A stretch of 64,000 nucleotides of DNA from Weissella koreensis KACC 15510 (GCF_000219805.1 NC_015759.1:434001-498000); one strand, 5' to 3'. Shown: positions 1 to 9,545, counted from the first letter of the stretch. Numbers and translations: made by a program. Notes: generated by a model not told the origin, from the sequence alone.

Positions 1-1584
1 AGTTCTAGTTCCCGAACGGATTGTAAACGACTTGGTATCCAATTGAATTCCCGCTAACAAGGTAGTTGCTTCAATTCTTGATAATCCACGACGATTCTTT
101 GACTGATACTCAAATAATTCAGTTACCAACTCGGAAGTTGATGACGCATATGATTCAATATAAACCAACAAAGATTTCTCAGGAAACTCTTCCCCGCGAC
201 GATGATGATCAACAATAACTAAACGTTCCTTCAGCGCATCATAAACTTCTTTACTCTCGGTAATTGAACGTTTAGAGTGATCGACCATGATCAATAATGA
301 GTGACCCGTAGCTCGTGCTATGACATCCGCTGGGCTCATTAAAGCATCCTTAGTTTGTTCATCTTCATGAATTGCATTATATAACATCTGCATATCAGTA
401 TGCCGTTTTTCATCTGGATCGCTAACAATCCAAGCTGGCTTATCAACCATCTTTGCAATGCGTCGTACACCTAATGCTGCTCCCATTGAATCTCGGTCAC
501 CGCGTGCATGTCCCATGACAAAGACCTGATCTGATGCATTGATTAGTTCACTCAAAGCTTGCGAAATAACTCGGGCCCGTACACGTGTTCGTTTAGCCAT
601 TGGATTAGTCGTTCCACCATAGAAACGCGCATCTTGTTGCGGTGATTTAACCACAACTTGATCACCACCACGTCCTAAAGCCAAATCCAATTGCGTTTGC
701 GCAGCTTTCGCCATACTCATGACGTCACCATCATGGTATGAAATCCCAATACTCAAAGTAATTGGCATATTTTGACTTGAAGTATCTTCACGTACACTCT
801 TCAAAATATTGAACTTATCTTTTTCTGCTAAACGCAGTCCTTGATAATAACCAATCAACATGTATTTATCTGGCGATAGCCGTCGCACATAAATTTCATG
901 TTGATCCATCCAATCTGTGAGCATAGTTGTCACGTGTGAACGTAACGTTGATGATTCTGCGTCATTTAAACGTTCTGAAATTTCATCAAAATTATCTAAA
1001 GAAACGATTCCCATAAACAACCGACTATTTTCATACTTACGTTGAACTTGTGCAATATCTGTAATATCACGTAAATAAATCGCACGCAAATCAACTTGCA
1101 CCTGCACTTCAAAAGTGCGACCCAACCAATCAATCGTGCGCCAAGTATCCTGATCTTTACTGGAGGCTGACTTTACGACACGATCCAAGACCGAACTAAC
1201 TTTATTTAACTTTTGATCCATTAAATTAGCTTGTTCACTAATTCTTTGAATAAAAGGATTCACCCAATCAATTTCAAATTCTTCATTATACAAAATAACC
1301 CCTAAAGGCATTTGAATAATGGCTTCCTGTTCACCACGGTTAACCCGGTAAGAAAGCCCTGCAATATATTTTTGTGTATCGCTGCCAATAATTTTTAAAG
1401 TGTTAAAGACAAACACCAGGGCACATAAAATAATTATAACCCATACAATCCCAACCACCATATTCGCTTTAAAAGCTAACACCGTTCCAATTACCGCCAT
1501 CACGGTAACCCAAATTGCTAAGAGTGTTAGACGCTTATTTTGAAAAAAATCTGGCAAAGACTGGAACAGACTAAAATGTTTCAT
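1..1584 (-). CDS. gdpP: GdpP, cyclic-di-AMP phosphodiesterase (3' end cut by window edge)
   Basis: Membrane-bound enzyme of the GdpP/YybT family, which hydrolyses c-di-AMP. Reading from ATG at 1584 (SD GAAGAGGAG at about 1591-1600), two membrane helices occupy roughly residues 20-60. They are followed by a PAS-like region, a degenerate GGDEF domain with the family's motif LGRGGDQVVVK, and the DHH domain with MGHARGDRDSMGAALG and VDHHRRGEEF, the metal-binding Asp/His motifs. The open frame is unbroken for 528 codons to base 1; the family is usually about 650-670 residues, so the rest of DHHA1 lies outside the window. An extended -10 (TGGTATAAT, hexamer 1618-1623) sits upstream. Family assignment is firm; activity is inferred from intact motifs. 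Confidence 0.95.
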   Translation of the reverse strand, partial: MKHFSLFQSLPDFFQNKRLTLLAIWVTVMAVIGTVLAFKANMVVGIVWVIIILCALVFVFNTLKIIGSDTQKYIAGLSYRVNRGEQEAIIQMPLGVILYNEEFEIDWVNPFIQRISEQANLMDQKLNKVSSVLDRVVKSASSKDQDTWRTIDWLGRTFEVQVQVDLRAIYLRDITDIAQVQRKYENSRLFMGIVSLDNFDEISERLNDAESSTLRSHVTTMLTDWMDQHEIYVRRLSPDKYMLIGYYQGLRLAEKDKFNILKSVREDTSSQNMPITLSIGISYHDGDVMSMAKAAQTQLDLALGRGGDQVVVKSPQQDARFYGGTTNPMAKRTRVRARVISQALSELINASDQVFVMGHARGDRDSMGAALGVRRIAKMVDKPAWIVSDPDEKRHTDMQMLYNAIHEDEQTKDALMSPADVIARATGHSLLIMVDHSKRSITESKEVYDALKERLVIVDHHRRGEEFPEKSLLVYIESYASSTSELVTELFEYQSKNRRGLSRIEATTLLAGIQLDTKSFTIRSGTRT

Positions 1585-1617
1585 TTTTGGTCTCCTCTTC
1601 ACAATAATATCTTTATT

Positions 1618-1623
1618 ATTATA
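1618..1623 (-). promoter_or_regulatory. Extended -10 element of the gdpP promoter
   Basis: On the minus strand TGG is followed by TATAAT, an extended -10 (TGnTATAAT), about 34 bases before the gdpP ATG. No good -35 hexamer is visible at 17 bp, which fits an extended -10 promoter. Confidence 0.5.
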
Positions 1624-1789
1624 CCATGAAGCACTAAACATGCGTTTGTTCCCTATAAATAATCAAAATTAATCTTTGAAATGCCAAAGCCTTAGCTCCT
1701 ACACTATTTAGGCCTACTTTGCATGTTTAAAGCTAGTTAAAAATTGAATAACCCGTTTGAAATTCAATCATCTTTATCATGAAATAATA

Positions 1790-1822
1790 AAGAGGCCTAG
1801 ACATTTCGTCTTAGCCCCTCAT
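1790..1822 (-). terminator. Rho-independent terminator of the amino-acid ABC operon
   Basis: GAGGCCTAGAC and GTCTTAGCCCCTC form an imperfect stem around a 5-base loop, followed on the minus strand by a T-rich stretch. It lies just after the last permease gene and belongs to a terminator sequence type repeated several times in this window. Confidence 0.75.
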
Positions 1823-1857
1823 ATTGATATTTTTAAAATTCAAAATATTTAATTAAT

Positions 1858-2517
1858 TTAAACAATCATTCTTTTATCAATGATTTGACCCGCCTTTGAG
1901 AGACAGTAATTCAAGATAAAGTACAATAATGCGAGCATTAAGAACATTGGAATGATTTCCGACGGATGCTGAGCGTAAATAATTTGCGCGCGATACATCA
2001 TTTCGGGCAACATAATAATAGTGGCCAAAGAAGTATCTTTAATTAAAGACACAAACTGCGAAATAATCGGTGGAATCATTTTTTTGTATGCTTGTGGTAA
2101 CAAAACATGCCAGAGGGCCTGCTTTTTCGTCAAACCATTAGAAAGCGCGCCTTCTAATTGGCCTTTGGGTACCGCCACAATTCCGCCTCGTACAATTTCG
2201 GCCAACATTGCTGATTCAAAAATAGTAAGGGCAAAAACCGTACTACCCATGACACTAAATTGAATACCAATCTTTGGCAAAGCAAAATAAGTAAAGAAGA
2301 TGATCAACAAAAGGGGTAAGTTTCGAATCAGATCAATGATAAATCCTACAACACCTGACAAAATATTAATTTTTGCATAACGAAGCACTCCTAAAATGGA
2401 CCCAATAACAAAACTTAATATTACAGAAATTACCGCTACTTGGATCGTAACCCACATTCCCTCTAAGAGAAAGCGCATGTTAATCCATGAATACGCTTGA
2501 ATAAAGTTATCCATCAT
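1858..2517 (-). CDS. Polar amino-acid ABC transporter permease, second subunit (GlnP type)
   Basis: Inner-membrane permease of the His/Glu/Gln/Arg/opine 3-TM family, 219 residues, with hydrophobic segments at about 12-40, 55-80 and 185-210. The EAA-loop signature appears as EIVRGGIVAVPKGQLEGALS followed by LPQAYKKMIPP, the surface that docks the ATPase. Start ATG 2517 has GGGAGG seven bases upstream. It begins 2 bp after the other permease stops and is last in the four-gene operon, followed by a terminator. Glutamine or glutamate/aspartate is the likely substrate class, but the exact substrate cannot be read from the sequence. Confidence 0.88.
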   Translation of the reverse strand: MMDNFIQAYSWINMRFLLEGMWVTIQVAVISVILSFVIGSILGVLRYAKINILSGVVGFIIDLIRNLPLLLIIFFTYFALPKIGIQFSVMGSTVFALTIFESAMLAEIVRGGIVAVPKGQLEGALSNGLTKKQALWHVLLPQAYKKMIPPIISQFVSLIKDTSLATIIMLPEMMYRAQIIYAQHPSEIIPMFLMLALLYFILNYCLSKAGQIIDKRMIV

Positions 2518-2519
2518 AA

Positions 2520-3164
2520 TTAGGCCTCCCGTGCAAGTTTATCTTCAAGATAGCGCATATAGTAACTGATAGGCATGGTTATCACTAAGTAGAACAAGCC
2601 CACAATAATATATGGATTGAAAGTATCAAAGGTTAATTGTGAAATTTGATTAGCTTGATACATTAGATCAAAACCAGCCACGAACGCCAAAATTGATGAA
2701 TTCTTAACAAGGTTCACAAATTGATTCCCCAAAGGTGGAATCACATATTTAAACGCCTGAGGTAGAATAATCATCCTCATCGTCTCCCACCAGCTTAATC
2801 CATTCGAACGGGCACCTTCATACTGACCTGGATCAACAGCAAAAATACCGGCTTTGACAGTCTCAGCAATGAAAGCTGATGTGTATAACATCAAGCCAAT
2901 CGTTCCGGCCATAAAACCATTAATTTTCAAAACACTGGCCATCACAATATAGAAAAACATCGTCACTACCAAAAGTGGTACATTTCGTAAAACTTCGATA
3001 TATAGGCGTGCTAAGTAATGGGTGATTTTATTAGGAATCACTTCAACAATGGCGAAAAAAGTTCCCAAAATCAATGAACCAATCAAAGCAATGACACTTG
3101 ATAACAAAGTCCAACCAAAACCAACTAAGAATTCATGACTGTAAGTATTGAATAAATTAATCAT
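2520..3164 (-). CDS. Polar amino-acid ABC transporter permease, first subunit (GlnP type)
   Basis: Second permease of the importer, 214 residues from ATG at 3164. This start forms an ATGA overlap with the stop of the binding-protein gene and has AAGGAG at about 3176-3181; the longer reading from 3185 would swallow this SD. The EAA motif is visible as ETVKAGIFAVDPGQYEGARS and LPQAFKYVIPPLGNQFV. The protein pairs with the 1858-2517 permease to form the heterodimeric channel. Its sequence is similar to but clearly distinct from its partner, as usual for Glu/Asp-type importers with two permease genes. Confidence 0.88.
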   Translation of the reverse strand: MINLFNTYSHEFLVGFGWTLLSSVIALIGSLILGTFFAIVEVIPNKITHYLARLYIEVLRNVPLLVVTMFFYIVMASVLKINGFMAGTIGLMLYTSAFIAETVKAGIFAVDPGQYEGARSNGLSWWETMRMIILPQAFKYVIPPLGNQFVNLVKNSSILAFVAGFDLMYQANQISQLTFDTFNPYIIVGLFYLVITMPISYYMRYLEDKLAREA

Positions 3165-3994
3165 AACTTTGCCATCTCCTTCCAATCCATTCCCGGTACA
3201 TCACTAAACCATTTTTTCATCAAGCGCGCATAAGTGCCATCTTTTTGCATGGCGTCAATCGCTTGATTAACTTTTTTGACTAACTTGGGATTGTTTTTTT
3301 CAATAGCGATCCCGTAAGGTTCATTCGTGAAGTTACCACCCACTAATTTCAGACTGGTATCATCTTTAGCCATTCCTGCTAAAATACCAGAATCAGTCGT
3401 TAAAACATCCCCTTGCCCAGCTTTTAAAGCTGACAAAGCAGTAGCGTAGTCAGATAAAGCTAATACTCGAGCTTTGGGAGCTTTTTCTTTAACTTCTTCC
3501 ACCGAAGTCGAACCTTGCACTCCTAATACGGTTACCTTACGATTATTGACGTCAGAAATATTCTTAATATCTGAACCCTTTTTAACCATTAGCGATTGTC
3601 CAGCGTTAAAATAAGGTTTCGAAAAATCAACGGTTTTAGCACGCTCCGGTGTAATCGACATTGTCGCAATAATAGCATCAATATTGTTATTAATTAACAA
3701 CGGAATTCGCGTCCCTGATGTCACTTGTACAAACTCAGTTTTTGCTTGCGGATTAATGCGACGGGTTACTTCTTTGGCGACATCAACATCAAAGCCTTCA
3801 ACTTTTCCAGTCTTAATATTCATCAGACCCATTAAGCTGGTGTCAGCCTTAGTTCCCCAAACCATTCTGTTCTTATGTTCAATCCTATCGAGCACCTGGT
3901 TTTTTTGTTGATCAGCAGAAACACTGCTCCCAAACCCTAAACTTAATCCCAAGGCAATTGCCAACGCACTCCCAATTTTTATGAAATTTTTCAT
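3161..3994 (-). CDS. Amino-acid ABC transporter substrate-binding protein with a non-lipoprotein signal peptide
   Basis: Family-3 extracellular solute-binding protein of 277 residues. The N terminus is a typical signal peptide: Lys-rich start, hydrophobic core at about 8-22, then SSVSA-DQQ, an A-X-A type cleavage site. There is no Cys anywhere in the protein, so it cannot be a lipoprotein, unlike most Gram-positive binding proteins. Family motifs include VEGFDVDVAKEV and the ITPERAKTVDFSKPYF ligand-site segment. Translation starts at ATG 3994 with GGGGGAAGG upstream. It lies between the ATPase gene and the permeases. The ligand is probably glutamine, glutamate or aspartate by family. Confidence 0.88.
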   Translation of the reverse strand: MKNFIKIGSALAIALGLSLGFGSSVSADQQKNQVLDRIEHKNRMVWGTKADTSLMGLMNIKTGKVEGFDVDVAKEVTRRINPQAKTEFVQVTSGTRIPLLINNNIDAIIATMSITPERAKTVDFSKPYFNAGQSLMVKKGSDIKNISDVNNRKVTVLGVQGSTSVEEVKEKAPKARVLALSDYATALSALKAGQGDVLTTDSGILAGMAKDDTSLKLVGGNFTNEPYGIAIEKNNPKLVKKVNQAIDAMQKDGTYARLMKKWFSDVPGMDWKEMAKL

Positions 3995-4069
3995 AGCCTT
4001 CCCCCAGTTAATCTTCCATTAATTAGCTCCTATATCGCTGCTTAAATTATTCTAATACCATTAATTTTA

Positions 4070-4804
4070 TTAATGTTTAATTTGTGACAAGAATTGCTGG
4101 GCCCGCTTTTCTTTTGGCTTTTCAAAGAATTGCGCGGTCGGCGTATCTTCTAAAATCTCGCCATCAGCCATGAAAATCACCCGATCGGCGACTTCTTTAG
4201 CAAATCCCATTTCGTGGGTTACAACTAGCATCGTCATATCTGAATCTTCAGCGATGCTTTTCATCAAATTCAAAACATCATTAATCATTTCCGGGTCTAA
4301 TGCTGAAGTTGGTTCGTCAAACAAAAGAGCTTTGGGTTTCATTGCCAATGAACGAGCAATCGCAATTCGTTGTTGTTGTCCACCAGATAATGAAGATGGC
4401 ATTTTTTCAGCTTTATCAACTAATCCGACTTTTTCCAATAGTTTCATCGCATTTTCTTTATTTTCAGCTTCATCCATTTTCAAAACTTTACGCGGTGCTA
4501 GCATCAAATTTTCTAGCACCGTTTTATTGGCATAAAGATTAAAATGTTGAAACACCATTCCAACATCTTTCCGAATTTTATTCATATCTGTTTTTTTATC
4601 AGCTAAATCATAATCATTAACAATTAAGTGGCCTTCTTGAATTGGTTCTAATCCATTGATGGTTCGAATCAGCGTTGATTTTCCTGAACCAGATGGTCCA
4701 ATTAATACAACTGTTTCACCAGCATCAACTTCTAAATTAATATCCTTCAAGGCGTGAAAATCACCATAATACTTACCAACGTGGTTAAATTCAATCATTG
4801 ACAT
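4070..4804 (-). CDS. glnQ: Polar amino-acid ABC transporter ATP-binding protein
   Basis: Cytoplasmic ATPase powering the importer, 244 residues. Walker [10 protein letters not shown], signature [16 protein letters not shown], Walker [15 protein letters not shown] and switch His in [11 protein letters not shown] are all intact and canonical for the GlnQ/HisP group. I place the start at ATG 4804 (MSMIEF) because AAGGGGGA at 4812-4819 is well spaced for it; the upstream ATG at 4828 would translate through that SD. First gene of the operon ATPase - binding protein - permease - permease. glnQ is used as the family name; substrate is not proven. Confidence 0.9.
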   Translation of the reverse strand: MSMIEFNHVGKYYGDFHALKDINLEVDAGETVVLIGPSGSGKSTLIRTINGLEPIQEGHLIVNDYDLADKKTDMNKIRKDVGMVFQHFNLYANKTVLENLMLAPRKVLKMDEAENKENAMKLLEKVGLVDKAEKMPSSLSGGQQQRIAIARSLAMKPKALLFDEPTSALDPEMINDVLNLMKSIAEDSDMTMLVVTHEMGFAKEVADRVIFMADGEILEDTPTAQFFEKPKEKRAQQFLSQIKH

Positions 4805-4882
4805 TATTAAATCCCCCTTAAAATTCATTAATAATACATTTTATAATTTCTCACAAAAATGTTATATTTGTCAAATTTTTCT

Positions 4883-4911
4883 AAAAAAGCCGAGAACAAT
4901 CCCCGACTTTA
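4883..4911 (-). terminator. Terminator after the guanylate-kinase-like gene
   Basis: Minus strand AAGTCGGG, seven-base loop, CTCGGCTT then a run of T. The stem has G-U pairs. It lies 7 bp past the stop codon of the gene that ends at 4918. Confidence 0.75.
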
Positions 4912-4917
4912 CTTACT

Positions 4918-5487
4918 TTATTTTAGCATATTTTTAATAATTCGGTCGATTTCTTTTTGCGTTTTTACCCAATTATTATTAATAATCATATGCGCATATT
5001 GTTTTAATGCATCAGGGACTGATAAATCTCGAATAAATTCAGCACTTTGTATCCGCTTTTGAATCCGCTCTAACTGGTCTCCCCGATCAATCAATCGTTG
5101 TGTTAAATCCGCCGCATTCTCAACTGATAGATAGAGCACCTCAACCTTTGATCCCAATTGTTGTGCATAAGTCAAAGCTCCCGCTGTGTCTAAAACAATC
5201 GTAATTAATGAGTTTTTCTCCCAAGCCCGATTCAAGCCTTCGTATGAAGAACCATAATGATAATTACTATAGACTACCTGCTCTAAATAATGATTTTTAG
5301 GAAAACTAGCCTCCGTCTCAAAATAATAATCTTGTCCATCGGCTTCACCTGCTCGTGGTGGTCGTGTAGTGTGCGTTACCACCTGAGGAAAATGATATTT
5401 TTCTGCTAAGTACCGTGCTACCGTCGTTTTCCCTGTCCCAGTATTTCCCGTAATTACTAAAACTTTTTGCGCTTCTTCGTTTGTCAT
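4918..5487 (-). CDS. Guanylate-kinase-like P-loop protein
   Basis: Protein of 189 residues of the guanylate kinase fold. The P-loop is ITGNTGTGKTT (family consensus has GPSGSGKGT). The GMP-binding region shows THTTRPPRAGEADGQDYYFE, a good match to the Gmk Ser/Arg/Tyr cluster. The C-terminal R-rich region (IDRGDQLERIQKRIQSAE) matches the lid. I chose ATG 5487 because AAGGA lies nine bases upstream; a reading from 5541 adds an unsupported 18-residue extension. It may be a second, diverged Gmk paralogue rather than the essential housekeeping copy, since the P-loop is atypical and it stands alone, not next to rpoZ/priA. Confidence 0.75.
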   Translation of the reverse strand: MTNEEAQKVLVITGNTGTGKTTVARYLAEKYHFPQVVTHTTRPPRAGEADGQDYYFETEASFPKNHYLEQVVYSNYHYGSSYEGLNRAWEKNSLITIVLDTAGALTYAQQLGSKVEVLYLSVENAADLTQRLIDRGDQLERIQKRIQSAEFIRDLSVPDALKQYAHMIINNNWVKTQKEIDRIIKNMLK

Positions 5488-5599
5488 ACTTTCAATCCTT
5501 GACCTTAAATTTTTTCTTAAAAAAGAAACCAAACTAGCCACAGCGAAACAAAGCTCTACTGACCTAGTCTGATTTCATTCTTTTGATATTTAAACTTAA

Positions 5600-7030
5600 T
5601 TATGCTTCATTGGCTAAACGATAAATTGCTTCCGCAAAGATCGCCATAGAACGTGTCAAATCAGCTACTGGGTAAAATTCATCAGGTTGGTGCATTGTAT
5701 CCGGTACACCTTCAAACATAGCCCCAAACGCAACTCCACGGTCCAACAAACGGCCAAAGGTTCCACCACCGATAACTTGTTCAGCAGCTGGCAAACCAGT
5801 ATGCTTCCGGTAAACATCCAACAAAGTCGTTACTAGTGGATCTTCTCCTGAAACATAATGTGGGCCTTGAGCATGACCTTCAACAGCCACTGTGGCGTCA
5901 AAGTCAGGAGTCAATGCTCCTGTTACGGCCTTTCCAATTTCTTCCGGATTAGTGTTTTGTGGGTAACGGAAGTTCAAGTTAACGAAACCATCTTTATCAG
6001 CTTCAAAGCGTTGAATTCCAATATTCATTGATAGATCACCCATCAAATCATCATGCTTCAATGCTCCGATACGGAAAGCAGTTGAATCATCATGAACGGC
6101 AGTTCCCAAGAATGTTAAGAATCCCTTAGCATTTCCACCAAAGTCATATTGTTGTAGGAAGTTGGCCAAGAATGTTCCTGCGTTCAAACCAGTTTCAGGT
6201 GAAGCCCCATGAACTTGCTTACCATAGAAAGTAATTGTAGCTAAGTGACCTTCTACTTCAATTTCAGCTTTAGCACGCTTTTCACCAGCCAAGTAACGTT
6301 CCAATCCAGAAACCAACATTTGTGGATCTTGAACAGTTACATGCGCAACGGCGGTTCCAGGAACCATATTTGGTCGTTGTCCAGCTTTAAAATCGCGTAG
6401 TTCAACAGTTCCACCATTGGTTCCGGCAAAACGAACAACTTGTGAAACGTTCCCCTTTTCTCCATTAATAATAGGGAATTCAGCATCAGGTGAGAATCCC
6501 ATTGTTGGGTAACCCTTGGTGTTGAAGAATTCTTCCATTCCTGTCCATTCAGATTCTTCATCAATTCCCATTACCAAACGTACCCGACGCTTCATAGGAA
6601 CATTCATATCTTTTAACATCTTCAAAGCATAATAAGCGATCATTGAAGGTCCCTTATCATCAGATGCCCCACGAGCATAAAGGCGTCCATCTTCAATCAC
6701 TGGAGTGAAAGGTTCTTTAGTCCAGCCTTCTCCTTCAGGCATTACGTCCAAATGCCCAATCACATCAATGGATTCAGCAGTATCTTCATCCCCTAATTCG
6801 GCATAACCAACCAAACCTTTGAAATCACCTGTTCGGAAACCATCGCGTTCAGCCATGCTCTCCCAAGTTGTAAGTGCTTCTTTTGTCTTAGGACCAAGTG
6901 GTGCATCCGGTGTGGCTGCTTCATCATCACGAACTGATGGGATTGCCAACAATGTCTTTAAATCACGCAATAAGTCATCTTCATATTTAAGCGACTCAGC
7001 GAGCCATTCTGATGCATTTTTGTTATTCAT
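5600..7030 (-). CDS. pepV: PepV dipeptidase (M20 metallopeptidase)
   Basis: Cytoplasmic Zn-dependent dipeptidase/carnosinase of lactic acid bacteria, 476 residues, close to the usual 466-472. Metal-site motifs are present: IGHLDVMPEGEGW, RGASDDKGPS, DEESEWTGMEEFF, SPDAEFP and the C-terminal MHQPDEF His. It frees amino acids from dipeptides taken up during growth on protein. Start ATG 7030 has AGAGGAG about nine bases upstream; the open frame reaches 7093 without a better signal. It appears monocistronic. Confidence 0.93.
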   Translation of the reverse strand: MNNKNASEWLAESLKYEDDLLRDLKTLLAIPSVRDDEAATPDAPLGPKTKEALTTWESMAERDGFRTGDFKGLVGYAELGDEDTAESIDVIGHLDVMPEGEGWTKEPFTPVIEDGRLYARGASDDKGPSMIAYYALKMLKDMNVPMKRRVRLVMGIDEESEWTGMEEFFNTKGYPTMGFSPDAEFPIINGEKGNVSQVVRFAGTNGGTVELRDFKAGQRPNMVPGTAVAHVTVQDPQMLVSGLERYLAGEKRAKAEIEVEGHLATITFYGKQVHGASPETGLNAGTFLANFLQQYDFGGNAKGFLTFLGTAVHDDSTAFRIGALKHDDLMGDLSMNIGIQRFEADKDGFVNLNFRYPQNTNPEEIGKAVTGALTPDFDATVAVEGHAQGPHYVSGEDPLVTTLLDVYRKHTGLPAAEQVIGGGTFGRLLDRGVAFGAMFEGVPDTMHQPDEFYPVADLTRSMAIFAEAIYRLANEA

Positions 7031-7176
7031 TAGTAAGTCTCCTCTAAAATAGATCTTATATTTTATTTTACACTCTTTATGATAATTTTCCAAAAACTTC
7101 TTAGAATTAATTCGTTATATTAATAATATTTAATCGTTCTAAAACCTGTCTAAAAATTAGTACCATACAAATAAGA

Positions 7177-7216
7177 AAACCCATCTCAGTCAAAAAATTT
7201 GACCAAGATAGGTTTA
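7177..7216 (-). terminator. Terminator of the MacB/FtsX-type ABC exporter gene
   Basis: Minus strand AAACCTATCT..., a T-rich loop and ...GAGATGGGTTT form a long imperfect stem followed by TTCTT, about 30 bp past the stop at 7247. Confidence 0.7.
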
Positions 7217-7246
7217 ACAAATTAGTTATACATATTTTATTTTAGA

Positions 7247-9241
7247 TTAATCAGCAGACAAAGCATCAATGGGGTTCAAACGTGATGCTCGACGTGCTGG
7301 CATCAAAGCGGCTAGGAATGAAATGACCAAAGCTACTACGATGGTAAAGATCACGTTCCCGACACTGACTTGAATCATGTTAAACTTCGCAATCTTATAC
7401 AAAGCAGCATTCAATGCAAAGCCAAGACCATATGCTATTACTAAGGCCAAGACGGCTGACAACAAACCAATAATAATTGATTCAGATGTAAATAATCGAC
7501 GAATGTCACGCTTTGATTCACCCAATGCGCGCAAAATTCCGATTTCCTTAGTTCGTTCAGAAACTGACATATACATGGTAACAATAATCATCAAAGCTGA
7601 AACAACTAATGAAATTCCAGAGATTGCTGCCAAAACAGTTGTAGCTAAGCTCACAATTGTATTAATTGTGTCTAAGATCGAACCAACTGAGATAGCTAAG
7701 AAGGCTTTTTGACCATCTACTTGGATCGCATTAATATCCTTCACCGCAGCCTTAACATTCTTGGTATCATCGATTTTAACTGAAGCATAAGTATAATCAG
7801 TATTAGCACCGGCTTCTTCCAAAACTTTACGCATGGTTGCTTCGTTGGTTGCAGCCATGGCTCCAGTTTGTGCTTCTGCTACACCTGAAACCTTAAAGGT
7901 CTTAGTAATTGGCTTAGGAACATTGTTTTGATCATAAGCAATAAAGGTCAAGTTAACATTCTTACCCACAATTGACTTCCAATTATCAGGACTCACCTTT
8001 TGCGCAAAGGTCTTCTTATCGACGACAATTTCGCCATCCTTAGGAGTGTGACCGGCCTTAATGATTGAATCACTATAGGCTGGTGTCCAACTCTGATATT
8101 GTGGCGTTTGAATATCATTACCATCATATGAAACGGTAACGTTAGTAAACATGTAGCCAGGGTTAACCTTCTTAACATGCTTAACGTCTGCCATCTTGTT
8201 CAAGTAATCATTTGACATCGTGGCTTTCTTATAGTCAGTCATCATGGTCTGCATTGTATTTTGCATCAATTCAGATGATTCCTTACCTTTAGCCTCTTTG
8301 TTGGTTACAACATTTTTCATAATGGTTGGATAATTTGGATTAGCTAAATCACCCACTTGCTTTTGGATGTAGGCATTAACCCCGTTTCCAATTCCAGAAA
8401 AGAGCAAAACGGCAAACAATCCAATCGCCGTTCCAATCATAATCAATGAATTACGCCAGAAATTATGGGCGAAATGCTTCCAAGCGTTTTGAAAACTTGC
8501 TGAAAGTGGCATGGCTTTTGATTCAATTTTGGAGGTTCCTTGCCCAACGGGATAAGCATCGTGAATACGGGTATTCCCATCCACTTTTCCATCTGCTAGA
8601 TGTACAATTCGTGTTCCATGATTAGCAACATCTTGAGAGTGCGTTACAGCAATCACAAGTTTTCCATCTTCCGCAATTTCTTGCAAAAGTGCCAAAACAT
8701 CTGCTGTATTTTGTGAGTCTAACGCCCCAGTTGGCTCGTCAGCAATAATGACCTCAGGATCAGGAGCTAAAGCTCGTGCAATCGCTACTCGTTGCTTCTG
8801 ACCACCTGATAATTGATTAGGATGTTTTTTCATTTGGTCGCCCAAGCCAACCCGTTCCAAAAGTTCCTTAGCCCGATCTTCACGTTCGCTATGACTCATA
8901 GTTGTCATATCAAGTGAAATCAAAACGTTATCCAAAACCGTTAAATGAGAAATCAAATTATATGATTGATAGATGTAGCCAATGGTTCCCCGACGGTATT
9001 CATCTAACATTTTTTCTTTACGGTGATTCAATTTTTGACCAGAAATGGTAACACTTCCATCAAAATTACGATCCAAGCCACCGATGATATTCATCAAAGT
9101 TGACTTTCCACCTCCAGATTCACCAAGGACTGAAACAAATTCTCCCAATTCAAAATCTAAATCAATTCCCTTTAAAACTGGAAATTCCTCTTGGCCTAAG
9201 AAATATGATTTCTTTATGTCTCTTAGTTCTAAATATGCCAT
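7247..9241 (-). CDS. ABC exporter with fused ATPase and FtsX-like permease (MacB/YknYZ type)
   Basis: A 664-residue single polypeptide. The N-terminal 230 residues are a LolD/MacB-type ATPase with Walker A GESGGGKST, signature LSGGQKQRVAIARALA, Walker B VIIADEPTGALD and His in AVTHSQDVA. A first transmembrane helix near 265-290, an extracytoplasmic domain of about 230 residues, and three C-terminal helices make the FtsX/MacB permease; SERTKEIGILRALG is a permease hallmark. Such proteins usually act as dimers and often confer resistance to antimicrobial peptides or macrolides, but the substrate is unknown here. ATG 9241 is preferred to ATG 9247, which sits on the SD GAGG. Confidence 0.88.
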   Translation of the reverse strand: MAYLELRDIKKSYFLGQEEFPVLKGIDLDFELGEFVSVLGESGGGKSTLMNIIGGLDRNFDGSVTISGQKLNHRKEKMLDEYRRGTIGYIYQSYNLISHLTVLDNVLISLDMTTMSHSEREDRAKELLERVGLGDQMKKHPNQLSGGQKQRVAIARALAPDPEVIIADEPTGALDSQNTADVLALLQEIAEDGKLVIAVTHSQDVANHGTRIVHLADGKVDGNTRIHDAYPVGQGTSKIESKAMPLSASFQNAWKHFAHNFWRNSLIMIGTAIGLFAVLLFSGIGNGVNAYIQKQVGDLANPNYPTIMKNVVTNKEAKGKESSELMQNTMQTMMTDYKKATMSNDYLNKMADVKHVKKVNPGYMFTNVTVSYDGNDIQTPQYQSWTPAYSDSIIKAGHTPKDGEIVVDKKTFAQKVSPDNWKSIVGKNVNLTFIAYDQNNVPKPITKTFKVSGVAEAQTGAMAATNEATMRKVLEEAGANTDYTYASVKIDDTKNVKAAVKDINAIQVDGQKAFLAISVGSILDTINTIVSLATTVLAAISGISLVVSALMIIVTMYMSVSERTKEIGILRALGESKRDIRRLFTSESIIIGLLSAVLALVIAYGLGFALNAALYKIAKFNMIQVSVGNVIFTIVVALVISFLAALMPARRASRLNPIDALSAD

Positions 9242-9289
9242 AAACATGCCTCTTTATCTTTATTTTTAATTCAATAAGTTTAGCTTCGT

Positions 9290-9318
9290 ATTATACGTTC
9301 TTTTAAAAGAATTGTAAA
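9290..9318 (-). promoter_or_regulatory. Promoter of the ABC exporter with a palindromic operator in its spacer
   Basis: Minus strand -35 TTTACA (9313-9318), 17-bp spacer, -10 TATAAT (9290-9295). The spacer holds a perfect 14-bp palindrome TTCTTTTAAAAGAA (9298-9311), placed where a repressor or MerR-like activator would act. The regulator is not obvious nearby. Confidence 0.65.
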
Positions 9319-9490
9319 GTTATCTGTCAAAAACATCGAAATCTTTGTATAATTTTTAGTTGGACTCATTTTAACATTTTTTTATAGTAAAATTACGTTA
9401 TTTTAAGTAAATAAATTTGTAATTTAGGAATAAATATTGGCTAATTCCAAATTAGTCCCAAACTATGTTTTGACATTGGCTAAATAAAGC

Positions 9491-9524
9491 GAAAAAGGTC
9501 GGGACAAATCGTCTCGACCTTTTC
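9491..9524 (-). terminator. Terminator of the heterodimeric ABC exporter operon
   Basis: Minus strand AAAAGGTCGAGACG, loop, TGTCCCGACCTTTTT: strong stem plus T-run about 20 bp after the stop at 9546. Confidence 0.85.
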
Positions 9525-9545
9525 AATTCATTTCAGATTATAATT

